A stretch of DNA of 64,000 nucleotides from Zoroaster sp. YZ-2022 (GCA_029582265.1 CM055817.1:25821285-25885284); one strand, 5' to 3'. Shown: positions 28,590 through 41,319, counted from the first letter of the stretch. A program made the numbers and translations. The notes: generated by a model not told the origin, from the letters alone.

Positions 28590-30193
28590 TTAGAATGTTT
28601 GTGAGGGGTCGTTTGGATCTAGGGTCTTGATAAGTTTTCGGATCCTTTGTTGCATGTTTCTGTTGAAGAGAGGAGAGTTTCTTAGGGGTTTTAGTTGTTT
28701 AACAAGGCCTGGAAGGTCGTTTGTAAACTTTCTGGCAATTTCAAGAGGTTTTCGCCTGGCTTTGACGCATTTTAGAAATGTTGTCATATCTGCGTTAGAC
28801 ATCGGACCCGTGGTGGTGACTAAATCACAAAAGTCTTCCTCGGTAGCTTCTGAAGTGACAGATTGAATGTCACTGTCGCTTTCTGAAGCAGAAGGACCGT
28901 CTATTGACATTTGAGAAGAATCATCTAGAGCCTGTGAAAGAGTTGGCGGATCAGTAATGGTAGGTTGGTCTTTGACTGTCTCCAGATGTTTAGAAATTTT
29001 CTCGGAGGAGATTGTGATTTTAGAGTCACGAGACTAGAATTGACAGTTTGAGTGGAAGAAGGTGGTGAGTGCTTTTTCTTCCTTTTTGACAAGACCTCTG
29101 AAAAAAGAGGTGTAGAGTTGTCTCTTTGGAGAGGAGGTGGAGTTCCCCAAAAGTATTTGGAGGAGTGAGGTCTATGGGAAGGGGTGGTGGAGGAGTAGCA
29201 GTGGTTGGTGAGGAAGGGGGTGGGTATTCAAAATGGGGATGTGGAGAGGCGGGAGGTGGATGGGGAGAGGTGGGAGGTGGATGGGGAGAAACGGAGGAGG
29301 ATGAGGGGAAGTGGGAGGAGGCTGAGAGGCGGGAGGGGGAGGTGTGGTGGGGCTGGGAGAATGAGGATCATTCGTCTGAGAGGTTGTAGGATCAGAGGGA
29401 TGCGTGGTTGAGGACATTAGATGAGGAAAGTAAGTAGACGGTACACTTGCTGGTGTAGTGCTTAATATTTGTTTTGACTGTTTTGAAGGGTGTTTTGGGT
29501 CCGATTTTTTCCATGGTGAAAAGACCGGAGGAGGGTTTAGAGGGTTGTGTGTTGTTTCCGGTAATGGATCTGTGGATTGATTATCAGGTTGGGATGTTTT
29601 TCTTGCAGTTCTTACTGATGATGACCATATTCACCACAGGAAAAACATTTAACAGACCCGGTAGAAATGAAAATTCGGTAGTTCACACCTGCATGATTGA
29701 AGTTAATGTGGTCCGGTATGGTAATATTTGGTTCAATAAAGACATGAACTTGTCTTCTAAAGGACATGATATGGGACAACTTTTTGTCCTTCATCCCAAG
29801 GGGTATAGGCCGAACGGGAGACACGGTCTTACAAAAATCAGACAACTTGGCAGTAATAACATAATTGGGTATTTCAGGATATACATTTGATAAAACGAGT
29901 CGAGTGGTCGGGCGTACGAGTGGGCTAACTCCTATGTATGTTTCCTGTATTTGAAGACCACATAAAATGACTTCGTCAGCGATCTCTTTGGAGCACAGAT
30001 ATACAGCTGCCCTGCCATTGGAAATTCGTGAAGCGTGTGTAATAGAGTCAGGAGGTATTGAACTGGACATAGCGTCCACGTAGGAAGACAAAGGAACATT
30101 GTCAGCTACAGAAAAGACTACAGCGTTTTTACGTACACTTATGTAGGACATTTGATTCATATTCAAATTAGAGCTTCCCGCTTGGCTAGCCAT
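28590..30193 (-). pseudogene. LINE copy 1 ORF1: nucleic-acid-binding protein, frameshifted
   Basis: It starts at ATG 30193 (M-A-S-Q-A-G-S-S) and has a C-F-S-C-G-E-Y-G-H zinc knuckle near 29640. There follows a very proline-rich middle (29172-29417) and an acidic then basic C-terminal part ending at TAA 28592-28590. Copy 1 has an extra base just after the knuckle His, so the last knuckle Cys is out of frame; copy 2 keeps the full CX2CX4HX4C. ORF1 stop and ORF2 start are joined as TAAAATG, one base apart. Confidence 0.75.
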
Positions 30194-30402
30194 GATATGG
30201 CTAGTAGGCAAGGAAGCTACAAAGTAAATGTGATAAAACCTTCAAAAAATCACTTAAGGAGTGAAACAATAATAATCAAAATTTTCCAGAAGAGTCTATG
30301 ACTCTATATAAACAATGTATAACAATAATTATGACCTAAAGGGTCTTTAAATAGTCACAATACTCACAAAAATACGGAGCTCGAAATCTGTACCACCTAC
30401 GT

Positions 30403-30439
<37 letters not shown>
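30403..30439. repeat. GATA tract between the two LINE copies
   Basis: About nine TAGA units separate the 5' end of copy 1 from the 3' end of copy 2. Confidence 0.95.
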
Positions 30440-30630
30440 CTTTTTTGACTTTTCATAGTGAATCTTTATTTTAAACTTCACACATTTCACAAGTTATAAT
30501 ACAGATTTACATGATATGCAAAAAAATTACATGTATTTACAAATAATAATAAAAAAGAAATCAGTAATCAATGAAGATCATAATAATCAGTCAATTATCA
30601 GAAAATTATTAGGTACAATGGTTTGGTAAA

Positions 30631-33600
30631 TTAGATTAGCCAGTAGATTTCGTCATTTTGTAGGGTGAAAAGTGAATTGTTGTGTCCCCATTTCTTGAGA
30701 AAAATTTGTTGGTTGTTTTGTGATTTGTAAAAGTGGAAATCGAGAATAATTTTACTTTGAATTCTATATTTCCATATTAGAAGAACATCTTTAAAGTTAG
30801 AATTACAATATAACCAGTAAATAGTAGCTTTTAAGCTAACAATTAAATAATAATTACACAGATAAACGGCTTCCTTCGGTCGATCCCTGGTGTGCGGAAC
30901 TAAACACCAGTATAGATCAAAGTCCCAGTCTGTCTGTGGGAGGATCCGTCAAGAAGTTTGTGAAGTGTGGATAGGGCTGGCTGAATTGTTGTGCAAAGGA
31001 TGAACAGGTGTAAGCATGTGCCTCTCTGTCCACACCAGCCGCAGTTTCTGTTGAATTTTGGGTCGACGTGGTGCAGGACTGGAAGAGACGGCAGGACATT
31101 ATGAAATAGACGGAATTGTACATCGCCTTCTTTTTTCGATATGGGTTGGTGATATGTTGCTTTCCATTGAACTGACGTTGTTGGTCGAGCAACACCATTT
31201 TCGTGCCACGGTGTTTTCATCGATTTTTCAGAAAGGGAGTTGATGACTCTGTTAAAAATTCGTACAAGCATTTGGATGTGCTTGTCAGTCCGTTGATGTT
31301 TGGAGGAATAGTGATTTCTGGAAATGGTGTTGGAAAAGGCGGGATATCTTTCAAATCTTCCGGTAGTCGCCAACAACCTTGTCGATTGAAGAAATGCGGA
31401 AATTGTTGACGATATTTCTCTGTATTATGTTGATGTCCATTTGGAGAGCCCTTGATGACGTACGGAGAAGGTGCTGGTGCTGTGGAGGATGGAGGTCTTC
31501 TGCGGGATTTCCATTTTCCGGTGGAAAAGTCGATGAGATGACCTACCAGCGTTATTCCGCACGCCAGAGTCGAGGTGAAGGAAGCCGTTCTTTGGTATTT
31601 TGATTAAGGTGAGTACAATTAAAAGGTAAGTTTAAAATATGATCTATCGAAGTAGGTGGTACAGAGATACGAGGCTGGACAGGAGCCAGGAGGTGATGAT
31701 TTCACAGTGAAAAATTAGGAATGCTATTCAGAAATCTCGCATTTTATGTCAGTGAGAAACAAGTGAATGTCGAGGTTAAGGTTGCGATATTTTTGTAGAA
31801 AGTGAGAAAAGAAATTATAAGCAGGGTGCGAGCTCCTGTCCAGAAATCGTTGTAAAGTACGGAATCGGAAGGTGGAAAGACGTGCCTGAAGGCAAGTGGG
31901 AGACCAAAACCTCCTTTATCAGAAAATTTAAAAGATTGTACGTTGGTTCAACCAGTGTTTCCGTTCGACCAGACAAAGTCAACAAGTTTCCTTTGAAGTT
32001 CATCGAGTATATGATCGGGTGTTGGAAGAACGGCTAGATGATGTAAACAATTTGGAAGCGGCGATTTGATTAGCTATGAGGATTTTACCTTTATATGAGA
32101 GGGTTTTGGAAATGCTCTTCCAAGAAGCGAGAGTTTTCTGAAGTTTGTTTCTACAAATTTGCCAATTTTGTTGAGTGAATTTATTGGAATTACCCAGATG
32201 AACTCCAAGGAACTTGAGACCTTCGTTGTTCCACGTGAAGTTGAGGGATTATCATTTCTGAGGATCCAGGATCCTGCCCATAAACCTTGGGATTTTTGAA
32301 AATTTAGGCGAGCTGCAGACGCTCTGCTATATAAATTGTAAATATTGTCGACGATTTGGAAGCCACACTCGGACCCGATAAAGATAGAAACATCGTCTGC
32401 GTAAGCAGAGACGATAATATGTTTTCTGTCAGAGAGGTAGTGGAAAACCGCAGGTAGCAGCATTTTGTCTAAGAGAATTCAAGAAAGGTTCTATTGCCAA
32501 GGAAAAAGAGTAGGCCCGATAAAGGACATCCTTGGCGAATACCCTTTCGAAGGGGAAAGGGAAGTGAGAGAAGAATTAATTTAACAGACTCTGGGCGTTA
32601 TTGTAAAGTAATTTGATATATGACAGAAAGTTGTCGCCGAATCCCATTTTGCCCAGTGTTTTTAGTAAGTAAGAGTGACTGACATTGTCAAAGGCCTTTT
32701 TCTGGTCTAGATTGAGAATGGCAAGAGGAAGGTTTTCCATGTTAGCGTGGAGAAGACAGTCTCTGATGAGATTGATATTGTCGTATATTGAACGTCCCGG
32801 CACTGTATAACTCTGATCCTGATTTACTATTTGACCGATTACGTTCTTGAGGCGGTTAGCAAGCACCTTGGCGATGATTTTGTAATCGGTGTTGAGGAGG
32901 GAAATCGGTCGCCAGTTAGCTATGTCGAGTGGGTCACCCTTTTTGGGAAGAAGAGAAATAACAGCTCTCCTGCAAGAGATAGGAAGGGCCCCAGAGGCGA
33001 AAGCAGCATTGAAAACAGAAAGAAAGTCGTATTTGATAGTGGGCCAAAATGTCTTAAAGAACTCGGGCGTTAGACCGTCGAGTCCAGAGTTTTATTTTGA
33101 TTTAATTGTTTGACTGCCTGTTCAAGTTCTTCCATTGATATGGGTTCTTCACAGGCCTGTGCATCGGACGGATCGAGGAGGGAATATCTTCAGGAGAGTC
33201 TTGTGCATTCACGTCAACATCTACGTTGGCATAAAGATTTTGATAGAAGGTGAATGCGTGTCTTTATTTCAGAGGGATTTTCTGTTACGTCACCGGAAGG
33301 TAGACGGATTCTGTAGATGTGTTTTTGACAGAGTGAGATTTTTCGAGATTAAAGAAAAAGGAGAAGATGTGTCGATATCTTTAGCAAAGTGGAAGCGTGA
33401 TCGAATAAGTGCCCCTTTGCTTCTGTGTTGTTTGAGTATGTTGTTGAGTGCATTTCGTTGTTCTTTCAGTGTTTCAGCCATGTCTGGTGTGATTGTGGGA
33501 TGTGATTGGAGTTTGTCTATGTCTTTTCTAGTTTCTGTATCGTTTTTTTTTCAGAAACGCATTTCTTTCCGGGTACATACATTTGGGATAGGATTTGATG

Positions 33601-34392
33601 TGATGTTTCGAGGTCCCACCAAGTGCAGATGTTGTGATAGTTATCTTTTTGAGTTTGCCAGTCGGACCAAAACATAGAAAATATTTCACAAAATGTTTTA
33701 TCTTCAAGAAAGCTGTTGTTAAACTGCCAATGCGCGCTTCCTCTCTTTGTAAAAAGGAAGTTTTAATTTCAGAGTACAGCACTATGATCAGAAAGTGAGC
33801 AAGGAATAATATCACAGGACAGAACAGATGTAGTAAGAGGGAGATATATAAAATCGGTCAAGGCGAGCTTTAGACATTTCTCCAGGCACTGGAGTTATGT
33901 TCAAAACCAGGTATTTAGATGTGTTGAGGGTTTAGGTTTCTTCAAATGTCACAAGAGAGATCGGTATGAGGGTCGAGTAAAGAGGATGCAATTTTCCCCG
34001 GGCGTTTTTCAGAAGAGATGTGTTAGGGCTCAACCAGTGTTAAATCTGCCAAACGACAATACCACTATCGCAGTTGTCGCACGGAATAAACCTCAATTAT
34101 GGTTTTTTAACCGGACTTCAATCTTCGAAAACTTTCATAGATAACCCCAGAAGGGGGGTATTTTTTTAGTGTCCCCCCGACGCATAAACTTGGAGAACAA
34201 CAACGTGGTACGGCCAGAAATTCCAAGCAGAGGACAAAGTGTTCAGGTCATTTGTTTCTTGAAGAAAAGATTATATCAGGTGAGTTGCAAGAAAGATTTA
34301 TAAAGAAAGGAAAGAAGGAAGAGTTCCTAACAGGCATCAGTGTTGAGGGGGAATGGAAAGTGCCATAAGATAAAAAATAAAATTTAGTCATT
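30631..34392 (-). pseudogene. LINE copy 2 ORF2, multiply frameshifted
   Basis: It holds the same endonuclease and reverse transcriptase blocks as copy 1 but is split into short frames. The longest are around 32866-32576 (palm region with Q-K-K-A-F-D-N-V) and 32463-32074 (YADDV). The stop is at 30631-30633. Confidence 0.75.
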
Positions 34393-35964
34393 TTAGAATG
34401 TTTGTGAGGGTCGTTTGGATCTAGGGTCTTGATAAGTTTCGGATCCTTTGTTGCATGTTTCTGTTGAAGGAGAGAGTTTCGCAGGGGTTTTAGTTGTTTA
34501 ACAAGGCCTGGAAGGTCGTTTGTAAACTTTCTGGCAATTTCAAGGAGGTTTTCGCCTGGCTTTGACGCATTTTGAAATGTTGTCATATATCTGCGTTAGA
34601 CATCGGACCCGTGGTGGTGACTAAATCACAAAGAGTCTTCCTCGGTAGCTTCTGGTGACAGATTGAATGTCACTGTCGCTTTCTGAAGCAGAAGGACCGT
34701 CTATTGACATTTGAGAAGAATCATCTAGAGCCTGTGAAAGAGTTGGCGGATCAGTAATGGTAGGTTGGTCTCCAGATGTTTAGAAATTTTTCTCGGAGGA
34801 GATGGTGATTTTAGAGGCACGAGACTAGAATTGACAGTTTGAGTGGAAGAAGGTGGTGAGTGCTTTTTCTTCCTTTTTGGACCGACCTCTGAAAAAAAGG
34901 TGTAGAGTTGTCTCTTTGGAGGAGGTGGAGTTCCCAAAAGTATTTGGAGGAGTGAGGTCTATGGGAAGGGTGGTGGGAGGAGTAGCAGTGGTTGGTGAGG
35001 AAGGGGTGGGTATTCTTGGGGGGATGTGGAGGCGGGAGGTGGATGGGGAGGTGGGGGTGGATGGGGAGAAACAGGAGGGGAGGATGAGGGAAGTGGGGGG
35101 AGGCTGAGGCGCAGGAGGGGAGGTGCAGGTGGGGCTGGGAGAATGAGGATCATTCGTCTGAGAGGTTAATAGGATCAGAGGGATGCGTGGTTGAGGACAT
35201 TAGATGAGGAAAGTGAAGTAGACGGTACACTTGCTGGTGTAGTGTGCTTAATATTTGTTTTTGACTGTTTTGAAAGGGGGTGTTTTGGGGCCGATTTTTT
35301 CCATGGTGAAAGACCGGAGGAGGTTTAGAGAGGTTGTGTGTTGTTTCCGGTAATGGATCTGTGGATTGATTATCAGGTTGGGATGTTTTTCTTGCAGTTC
35401 TTACTGATGTGACCATATTCACCACAGGAAAAACATTTAACAGACCCGGTAGAAATGAAAAATTCGGTAGTTCACCTGCATGATTGAAGTTAATGTGGTC
35501 CGGTATGGTAATATTTGGTTCAATAAGACATGAACTTGTCTTCTAAAAGGACATGATATGGGACAACTTTTTTCCACAGGGTATAGGCCGAACGGAGACA
35601 CAGTCTTACAAAAATCAGACAAATTGGCAGTAATAACATAATTGGGTATTTCAGGATATACATTTGATAAAACGAGTCGAGTGGTCGGGCGTACAGTGGG
35701 CTAACTATGTATGTTTTCCTGTATTTGAAGACCACATAAAATGACTTCATCAGCGATCTCTTTAGACAGATACACAGCTGCCCTGCCGTTGGAAATTCGT
35801 GAAGCGTGTGTAATAAGAGTCAGGAGGTATTGAACTGGACATAGCGTCCACGTAGGAAGACAAAAGGGAACATTGTCAGCTACAGAAAAGACTACAGCGT
35901 TTTACGTACACTTATGTAGGACATTTGATTCATATTCAAATTAGAGCTTCCCTTGGCTAGCCAT
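34393..35964 (-). pseudogene. LINE copy 2 ORF1, multiply frameshifted
   Basis: It starts ATG 35964 (M-A-S-Q) and has an intact zinc knuckle with G-H-I-S-K-N-C near 35420. A proline-rich segment is at 34959-35153. It ends at TAA 34395-34393, again followed by the TAAAATG junction. Confidence 0.7.
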
Positions 35965-36181
35965 AATATGGTAGGCACGAAGCTAAAATTAAATGTGAAA
36001 AACCTTCAAAAAAAACCTTAAGGGTGAAAAATAATAATCAACATTTTTTCCAGAAGAGTCTATGACTCTATAAAACAATGTATAACAATAATTATGACCT
36101 AAAGGGATTAACTTTAAATAGTCACAATACTCACAAAAATACCCGGAGTTTGAAAGCTCGAAATCCTGTACCTACCAACGT

Positions 36182-36258
36182 ATAGATGAGATGATGAATA
36201 GATAGATAGATAGATGAGATAGATAGATAGATAGATCGAGATAGATAGATAGATAGAT
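36182..36258. repeat. imperfect GATA tract at the 5' end of LINE copy 2
   Basis: GATA units with scattered GA and TGA insertions; it closes the microsatellite that surrounds the two LINEs. Confidence 0.85.
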
Positions 36259-36911
36259 ATTCGCCGATTTTTAAAAACATTGAACTAGGATATGTTTCAA
36301 TGCTCTAGATCTATTTTCTCCAACTTACAAATGCGGTTGTATGTGCCACTGATAATTCTTAATATCAAACCAAGTGGTCCCAGAAGCGGTGACGGTACAT
36401 TCTAGTCGCTGCAAGGACGGGGGAGTAAATAGTTCCTGGATATGCTGGATATCATTTGAGTCCCGTCATCGGTGTGTGAACGTTGCAGTTTGTGGCATTC
36501 ATTACCTTTTAACACAGTGGACTTTGTTGAAACAACATTGCTGAGAGAAAAGAGAAAAAAAAAAACGGAAAACGTTTAGGCCAAACAAAGTCAGCTTCAA
36601 AATCGGTGGGATTTTGGTTAAATTGGTTAAATGTTCACTGACTCTTATGTATAAAATTCGTTTAAAACACAGCACCGCAGAAATTAAAAAAATCGATCCA
36701 ATCAATTTTGGCTGCAACTGGACACATCGTTTCAAAGCTAAAAAAAAAAAGAAAATAATAATTATAATAACAAAATTTAAAAAATACCGTCTCATGCTGG
36801 ACACCAGAAAACTGGAAATTTTTTGAAAAGCTTGAGACTGCTATAAGAATCCATAATAAACACTCATCATTATAAGTAATTAATTTTTCTGCTTAGTAGT
36901 AATTAGTTCTT
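36259..36911. other. unassigned DNA between the LINE array and the gap
   Basis: AT-rich with an A-rich run near 36740. No exon seen. Confidence 0.35.
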
Positions 36912-36945
36912 GAAAAAGAACTGGAGCATACAACTCGACGTTTCG
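36912..36945 (-). repeat. hammerhead-like motif repeat cut by the assembly gap
   Basis: GAACTGGAGCATACAACTCG followed by ACGTTTCG and then Ns. The gap begins inside the motif. Confidence 0.5.
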
Positions 36946-37445
36946 NNNNNNNNNNNNNNNNNNNNNNNNNNNNNNNNNNNNNNNNNNNNNNNNNNNNNNN
37001 NNNNNNNNNNNNNNNNNNNNNNNNNNNNNNNNNNNNNNNNNNNNNNNNNNNNNNNNNNNNNNNNNNNNNNNNNNNNNNNNNNNNNNNNNNNNNNNNNNNN
37101 NNNNNNNNNNNNNNNNNNNNNNNNNNNNNNNNNNNNNNNNNNNNNNNNNNNNNNNNNNNNNNNNNNNNNNNNNNNNNNNNNNNNNNNNNNNNNNNNNNNN
37201 NNNNNNNNNNNNNNNNNNNNNNNNNNNNNNNNNNNNNNNNNNNNNNNNNNNNNNNNNNNNNNNNNNNNNNNNNNNNNNNNNNNNNNNNNNNNNNNNNNNN
37301 NNNNNNNNNNNNNNNNNNNNNNNNNNNNNNNNNNNNNNNNNNNNNNNNNNNNNNNNNNNNNNNNNNNNNNNNNNNNNNNNNNNNNNNNNNNNNNNNNNNN
37401 NNNNNNNNNNNNNNNNNNNNNNNNNNNNNNNNNNNNNNNNNNNNN
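36946..37445. other. assembly gap of exactly 500 N
   Basis: A round 500 N run, so its true size is unknown. It lies between the LINE array and the inverted gene copy, and may hide that gene's terminal exon. Confidence 0.99.
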
Positions 37446-37613
37446 TCAGTTGTTATTATTTTTTTGTAATTAGCGGTAGGAACAATAATTTATTTGCGTT
37501 TGACAAAAGCTATCATTAATAACATGAAAGTATTTTTTTTGAGACGCATTGATAGTGCCTTAGTAAAAATAAGATATATGATAATGTTATAATATAAATC
37601 ATAAATCACTTAC

Positions 37614-38328
37614 CACATTTCAGCCATTTTCGAATCTCTTTGGGGTCGCTGCTGATCAGAAAGGAGTCATAGTAGGTCACATTGAAGTGTCTACATGGTG
37701 TGTGAGTATTCATACCACCTGGTTGAATCTCGGTACACTGACATGGATCCTAAACTGGAATTAACCAGCGGTATATATTGTTTGAGTTGGGATCTGGTTC
37801 TCTTCCTATGGAGCAGATCATACCTAAACAAAAAATAATAAAAATAAACACAAAGTTTGACAAAAAATTACAATTATTGTGATTCATAAAATAAACTCTA
37901 CATGTTTCATAATCGGTTTGATAAATGGTACAGTTGTGATTAATGGAACAATAAGCCCCACAAATACAGATGTAATTACACCAAGCATAGCAAACAATGC
38001 TATTTCAAAATCAGTTTGATAAATTTTACAATTGTGATTAATGAAATAATAAGCCTTATCTAGATGTAATTATACTATACAGAACACACAATTCTAGTTC
38101 AATAGGTTTGGTTTCAATGGCAAATGTGCTGTGTTAGGAATAAGTAGTTAATTTGTGGATTAACACATATTCCATTTTCTGACTATGAGAGACTGGAGAG
38201 TGGAGAATAGTGGATTTGCTTATTGACAAAACATAAGAAAAAATAAAGTAGAGCTTACCTTCAGTACTATTCAGTACTATATGTAGAAAAAGCGACAGAA
38301 TTACCAGCATTCCCACATAAAAGGCCAT
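37614..38328 (-). pseudogene. inverted copy of the Cys-rich secreted gene, nonsense codon in exon 2
   Basis: Exon 1 38328-38259 (ATG, 23-residue signal peptide, phase 1) and exon 2 37823-37614 (210 nt) match the plus-strand gene at 41571 and 41995 in length and phase. In exon 2 the codon for Glu (residue 48 here) is TAG (37752-37750) where the plus copy has GAG. No terminal link-like exon is visible to the left; it may be in the gap or lost. Upstream it has the promoter-like block also found at 7322-7490. It may be a pseudogene, a short secreted peptide, or a single-base assembly error. Confidence 0.65.
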
Positions 38329-38597
38329 TCTGAAATCTGTTCAAGTCACCAATGTAGACCATGAGTTGACTCCAGGGCACTGGCTGTTGCAAGTTATCAA
38401 CGTTGTAGATTACACTGAAATCGAGTGTATATACACACAGGATCTTGAGTAATCACAATTTATTCGGTTGTCCACACAGGGTACTATATTGCTGGTCAAA
38501 AACCGGTACAGAATCAGTAAATAAAAATCCCTCTCAGAAACTACACAAAATGTCTAGATGTATGTCTACTCAATAGGAGCTCCAACCCAATACTAAG

Positions 38598-38765
38598 ATC
38601 TATTTCATTTCTTAATATCAAAGGACCCTACGTGTGGCCGAATTTGATTGGTTAGTTATCATGACGTAATTGCCGTATCTAACACAATGATAGACAGCGC
38701 GCAGTGTGTATGCGCACGCACGTCCTATATGGAAGACTTCCAGAACACTTGGATCAACATATATT
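38598..38765 (-). promoter_or_regulatory. shared promoter-like block upstream of the inverted gene
   Basis: The reverse complement aligns with 7322-7490, with the CCAAT box, CRE-like TGACGTAA and GCGCGC in the same order. It ends about 305 bp from the ATG at 38328 and points toward it. Confidence 0.5.
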
Positions 38766-38789
38766 TAATCAAAAACCCTTTGTTGTCCA

Positions 38790-39030
38790 ATTAAAAACGT
38801 ATTTCATATACGCGTGAAATATACGGAAGCGTTAAAGGTGCAATACGTCACGATCAGAGCAGACTTCCAATACAGCATGAAATCGGTGTATTAGTTTAAG
38901 ATGAACACAGTGACTGAAAATTACTGGCTCATTTATGCAACAGCAACGATAATATGACGTCATAATCCGGGGTATTATTTTAAAATAAGCACTCCAATTC
39001 CATGCCCTGTTGATCAGCACATTATTGTGA
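38790..39030. repeat. inner part of the inverted duplication
   Basis: 38800-38925 matches the reverse complement of 41320-41430 (TTTTCAGTCACTG, TGATC.TGACG.TATTGC). 38960-39020 matches 41310-41390 on the same strand (GGGGTATTATTTT, TTCCATGCCCTGTTGAT). The pieces point away from a centre near 38935. Confidence 0.45.
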
Positions 39031-41319
39031 CATAGCATAACTCACTCCATCCACTCGGCACAAAAGCAACACACGGTTGTATATATTAAAATATGGATGA
39101 CGTACATTTCATAACATGCGTGTAATTTGATATCAGCAACCGGAGTGGTACCATTACAATAGGTGTCTAAACTTTTGTGGTCAAAGGTAAATATTTGGTA
39201 AGTTGTCAAACATTAGAATGAATACTAACAATGTAAAAATATGTTCACTAGTATCACAACAACATGCTGAAACTTTCACAAGACTGTTTTCCATTATTAT
39301 ATCTTGATTCTTATGAAGTATTATGTTTGTCCAGTATAAACTGACAAGGACCCAGGCATTTTAGTTAATAACAGAATTTTGGTCGTTAACCATTTTTATT
39401 GACTCCAAATATATCCAAATAAAATGGATCCCTAATCATCCTTGGGGAAAATCGTTTTTAATTAAGAATATTAGGAATAAAAATGGCCGCCAGCAAGTGC
39501 ACAATATACATGAAAAGGAATGTATTTCAGACACCTAAATTTAAAAACACAAATATGCAGGGAAACAACCAAAAACAGTATGTATAAATGACATTACAAA
39601 TGCAATAGATAATAACTCAACATTAAGACCACAAATATGATTTTAATGAAGAGCCTCGTAGCCAAACAAAGATATCACTTAACTAAGGAGTTAATCCACC
39701 ATAATCCATGTGGTCCTCGTGGATACACAAAGAAACAACAACCACAACTGAACTAATGCTATAATCACTTTACAATAGCTATCGTTGGACAGCTGGACTC
39801 TTCTATTGTAGTGTTCAGAGAGTGTAAACCCAGTTCGAACCTGCCAAAAACGGGTGATAAATGGAGGTTGGGAAAGATGTCTTCCTTACTGATTATTCCA
39901 ATAATTGATGCCAATGGTGGCACCAGTAAATTAGGCTGTACGACTGATAAATAAGAGTGTAATCCCATTCAGTTGCACTGCATGTATGTTGCCTTGTTTT
40001 ACTCAAATAGCATTGTATACAAAACCAAATAAAGAAAGAAAGAAATAATAAAAACAAACAAACAAAAAGTAAGCAAACAAACAAACAAATAAAAAAACAC
40101 ACAAAGAGATGTCCATTTTACAAGCAGTTGACTAATTTGACCATATTCAGTCAGAATATAAAAATGGTTGAGAAATTTTTTTTTTTCAAATACTAGTGCA
40201 GCAATAACAGAGCTTTCATATTTCAATTGCAGGCAATCGTCAGTTGCGAGTGGTTGATTCAAAGAAATCGTGTCGTCTCTTGTCTTAACCTCGGATAAGC
40301 AAATTGTGTTTTGCATATTGGCTGTAGTTTGTGCCGGCGCGATAGGAAGCACTGAGGGTACAGGATTCTAGTCCAGAATGTTAAGTTAGATAAATTTCAC
40401 TGAAAGTAAACATAGGTTGGCTTTAGATGAAATTAAAAGCCGTTATCATTTTTCCGAGTGGAGGTTTTGCATTGTAGGTTTATAGATATCACATCGCTCC
40501 GCTAAGACTATATTTCGACTAATTTGGTTTGGTTGAGCATTCACATTGGACATTAACAGTGTACAAATGTATGTTTTGTTCCAATTGGCGAAAAGAAAAA
40601 CTGACGCGATACATCTTTAAAAGGAAAAAAAAAGTTAATAACAATTGTGCACTCGTTTCTCTCTAGTATAGGGGAAACCATCACAGCAGAAATACGGTGT
40701 ATAAATGATTGGTTTACGGTCAACTCACTTGCTACGTGCCTTTTAATGAGTTATAGCTAGTGCGCCTATTGTTAAATTGACGAGACTGTCGCCGGCAAAA
40801 TTGATGCATTTTTTTATTTTTTTGTCTGTCCCTAAAATAGGGGCAATTTTATAATTTACCTACACTTGCAATACACTGGCTGTATCACCTTGTTGCAATG
40901 AGCTATGTGTTTATTAAGGCTATGGAAATAATGGCGACAGTCTAAATTATATATTTGACTATTTCAAAAACAATTTATTTTTATTTGTTTTTATCACATT
41001 TTCAAGATGCTCATTTGAAAAAAAATAATAAATAAATAAACGCCCTTGATATGATGCACATAAATTAGCTTTTGTGTCTAGACCTAGTATAGTTTGGTGT
41101 GATAGCATTTTTTTGTTCTCAGACCAAGGGGAGGGGGAGGGGCTTATTTTCCCCCCTTCTCCATGTTTTCTGTGTAACAGTTCTTTAGCCGATTTAGGCT
41201 CACCCACCAATCCACACACCCACCCACCCAGCCTATGGACTATCCCCCCTGTCCAATACCTGGGGGATATATCCCCCATCCCCCCAGGATTTACACCCGT
41301 GGCTAATACGACCTAATCA
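39031..41319. other. spacer between the divergent gene copies
   Basis: AT-rich, with a CAAA-rich run at 40030-40110 and a C-rich stretch at 41120-41290. A perfect 10-base inverted pair GACTGTCGCC / GGCGACAGTC (40784-40793, 40933-40942) may mark a small mobile element. No exon seen. Confidence 0.35.

Larger units (their letters stand above)
24522..30402 (-). mobile_element. Tx1/L1-like LINE, copy 1, inside a GATA microsatellite
   Basis: A near full-length non-LTR retrotransposon of about 5.9 kb. It has ORF1 with a zinc knuckle, ORF2 with APE-type endonuclease and reverse transcriptase, and a short 3' UTR with an AATAAA. The 3' end abuts TCTA repeats (24391-24521 on the plus strand), and the 5' end abuts the GATA tract 30403-30439. 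There is no poly(A) tail and no evident target duplication apart from the microsatellite. Some Tx1-clade LINEs are known to be sequence-specific, including for microsatellites; this looks like another. Confidence 0.85.
30440..36181 (-). mobile_element. Tx1/L1-like LINE, copy 2, tandem and degraded
   Basis: Colinear with copy 1 over its whole length, with the same end sequences and the same GATA junctions (30403-30439 and 36182-36258). It carries many one-base indels, often in runs of A or G, and a scrambled, shortened stretch at about 34015-34200. The YADDV catalytic motif is readable near 32400. It is either a decayed copy or poorly polished consensus sequence. Confidence 0.85.

Noticed and set aside
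29126..29411. Gly/Glu-rich open frames on the plus strand
   Set aside because: They are antisense to the proline-rich part of LINE ORF1.
36910..37473. Open frame across the gap
   Set aside because: It consists of Ns.
40775..40945. Small MITE with GACTGTCGCC ends
   Set aside because: Only ten inverted bases and no second copy in the window; mentioned only in the spacer description.
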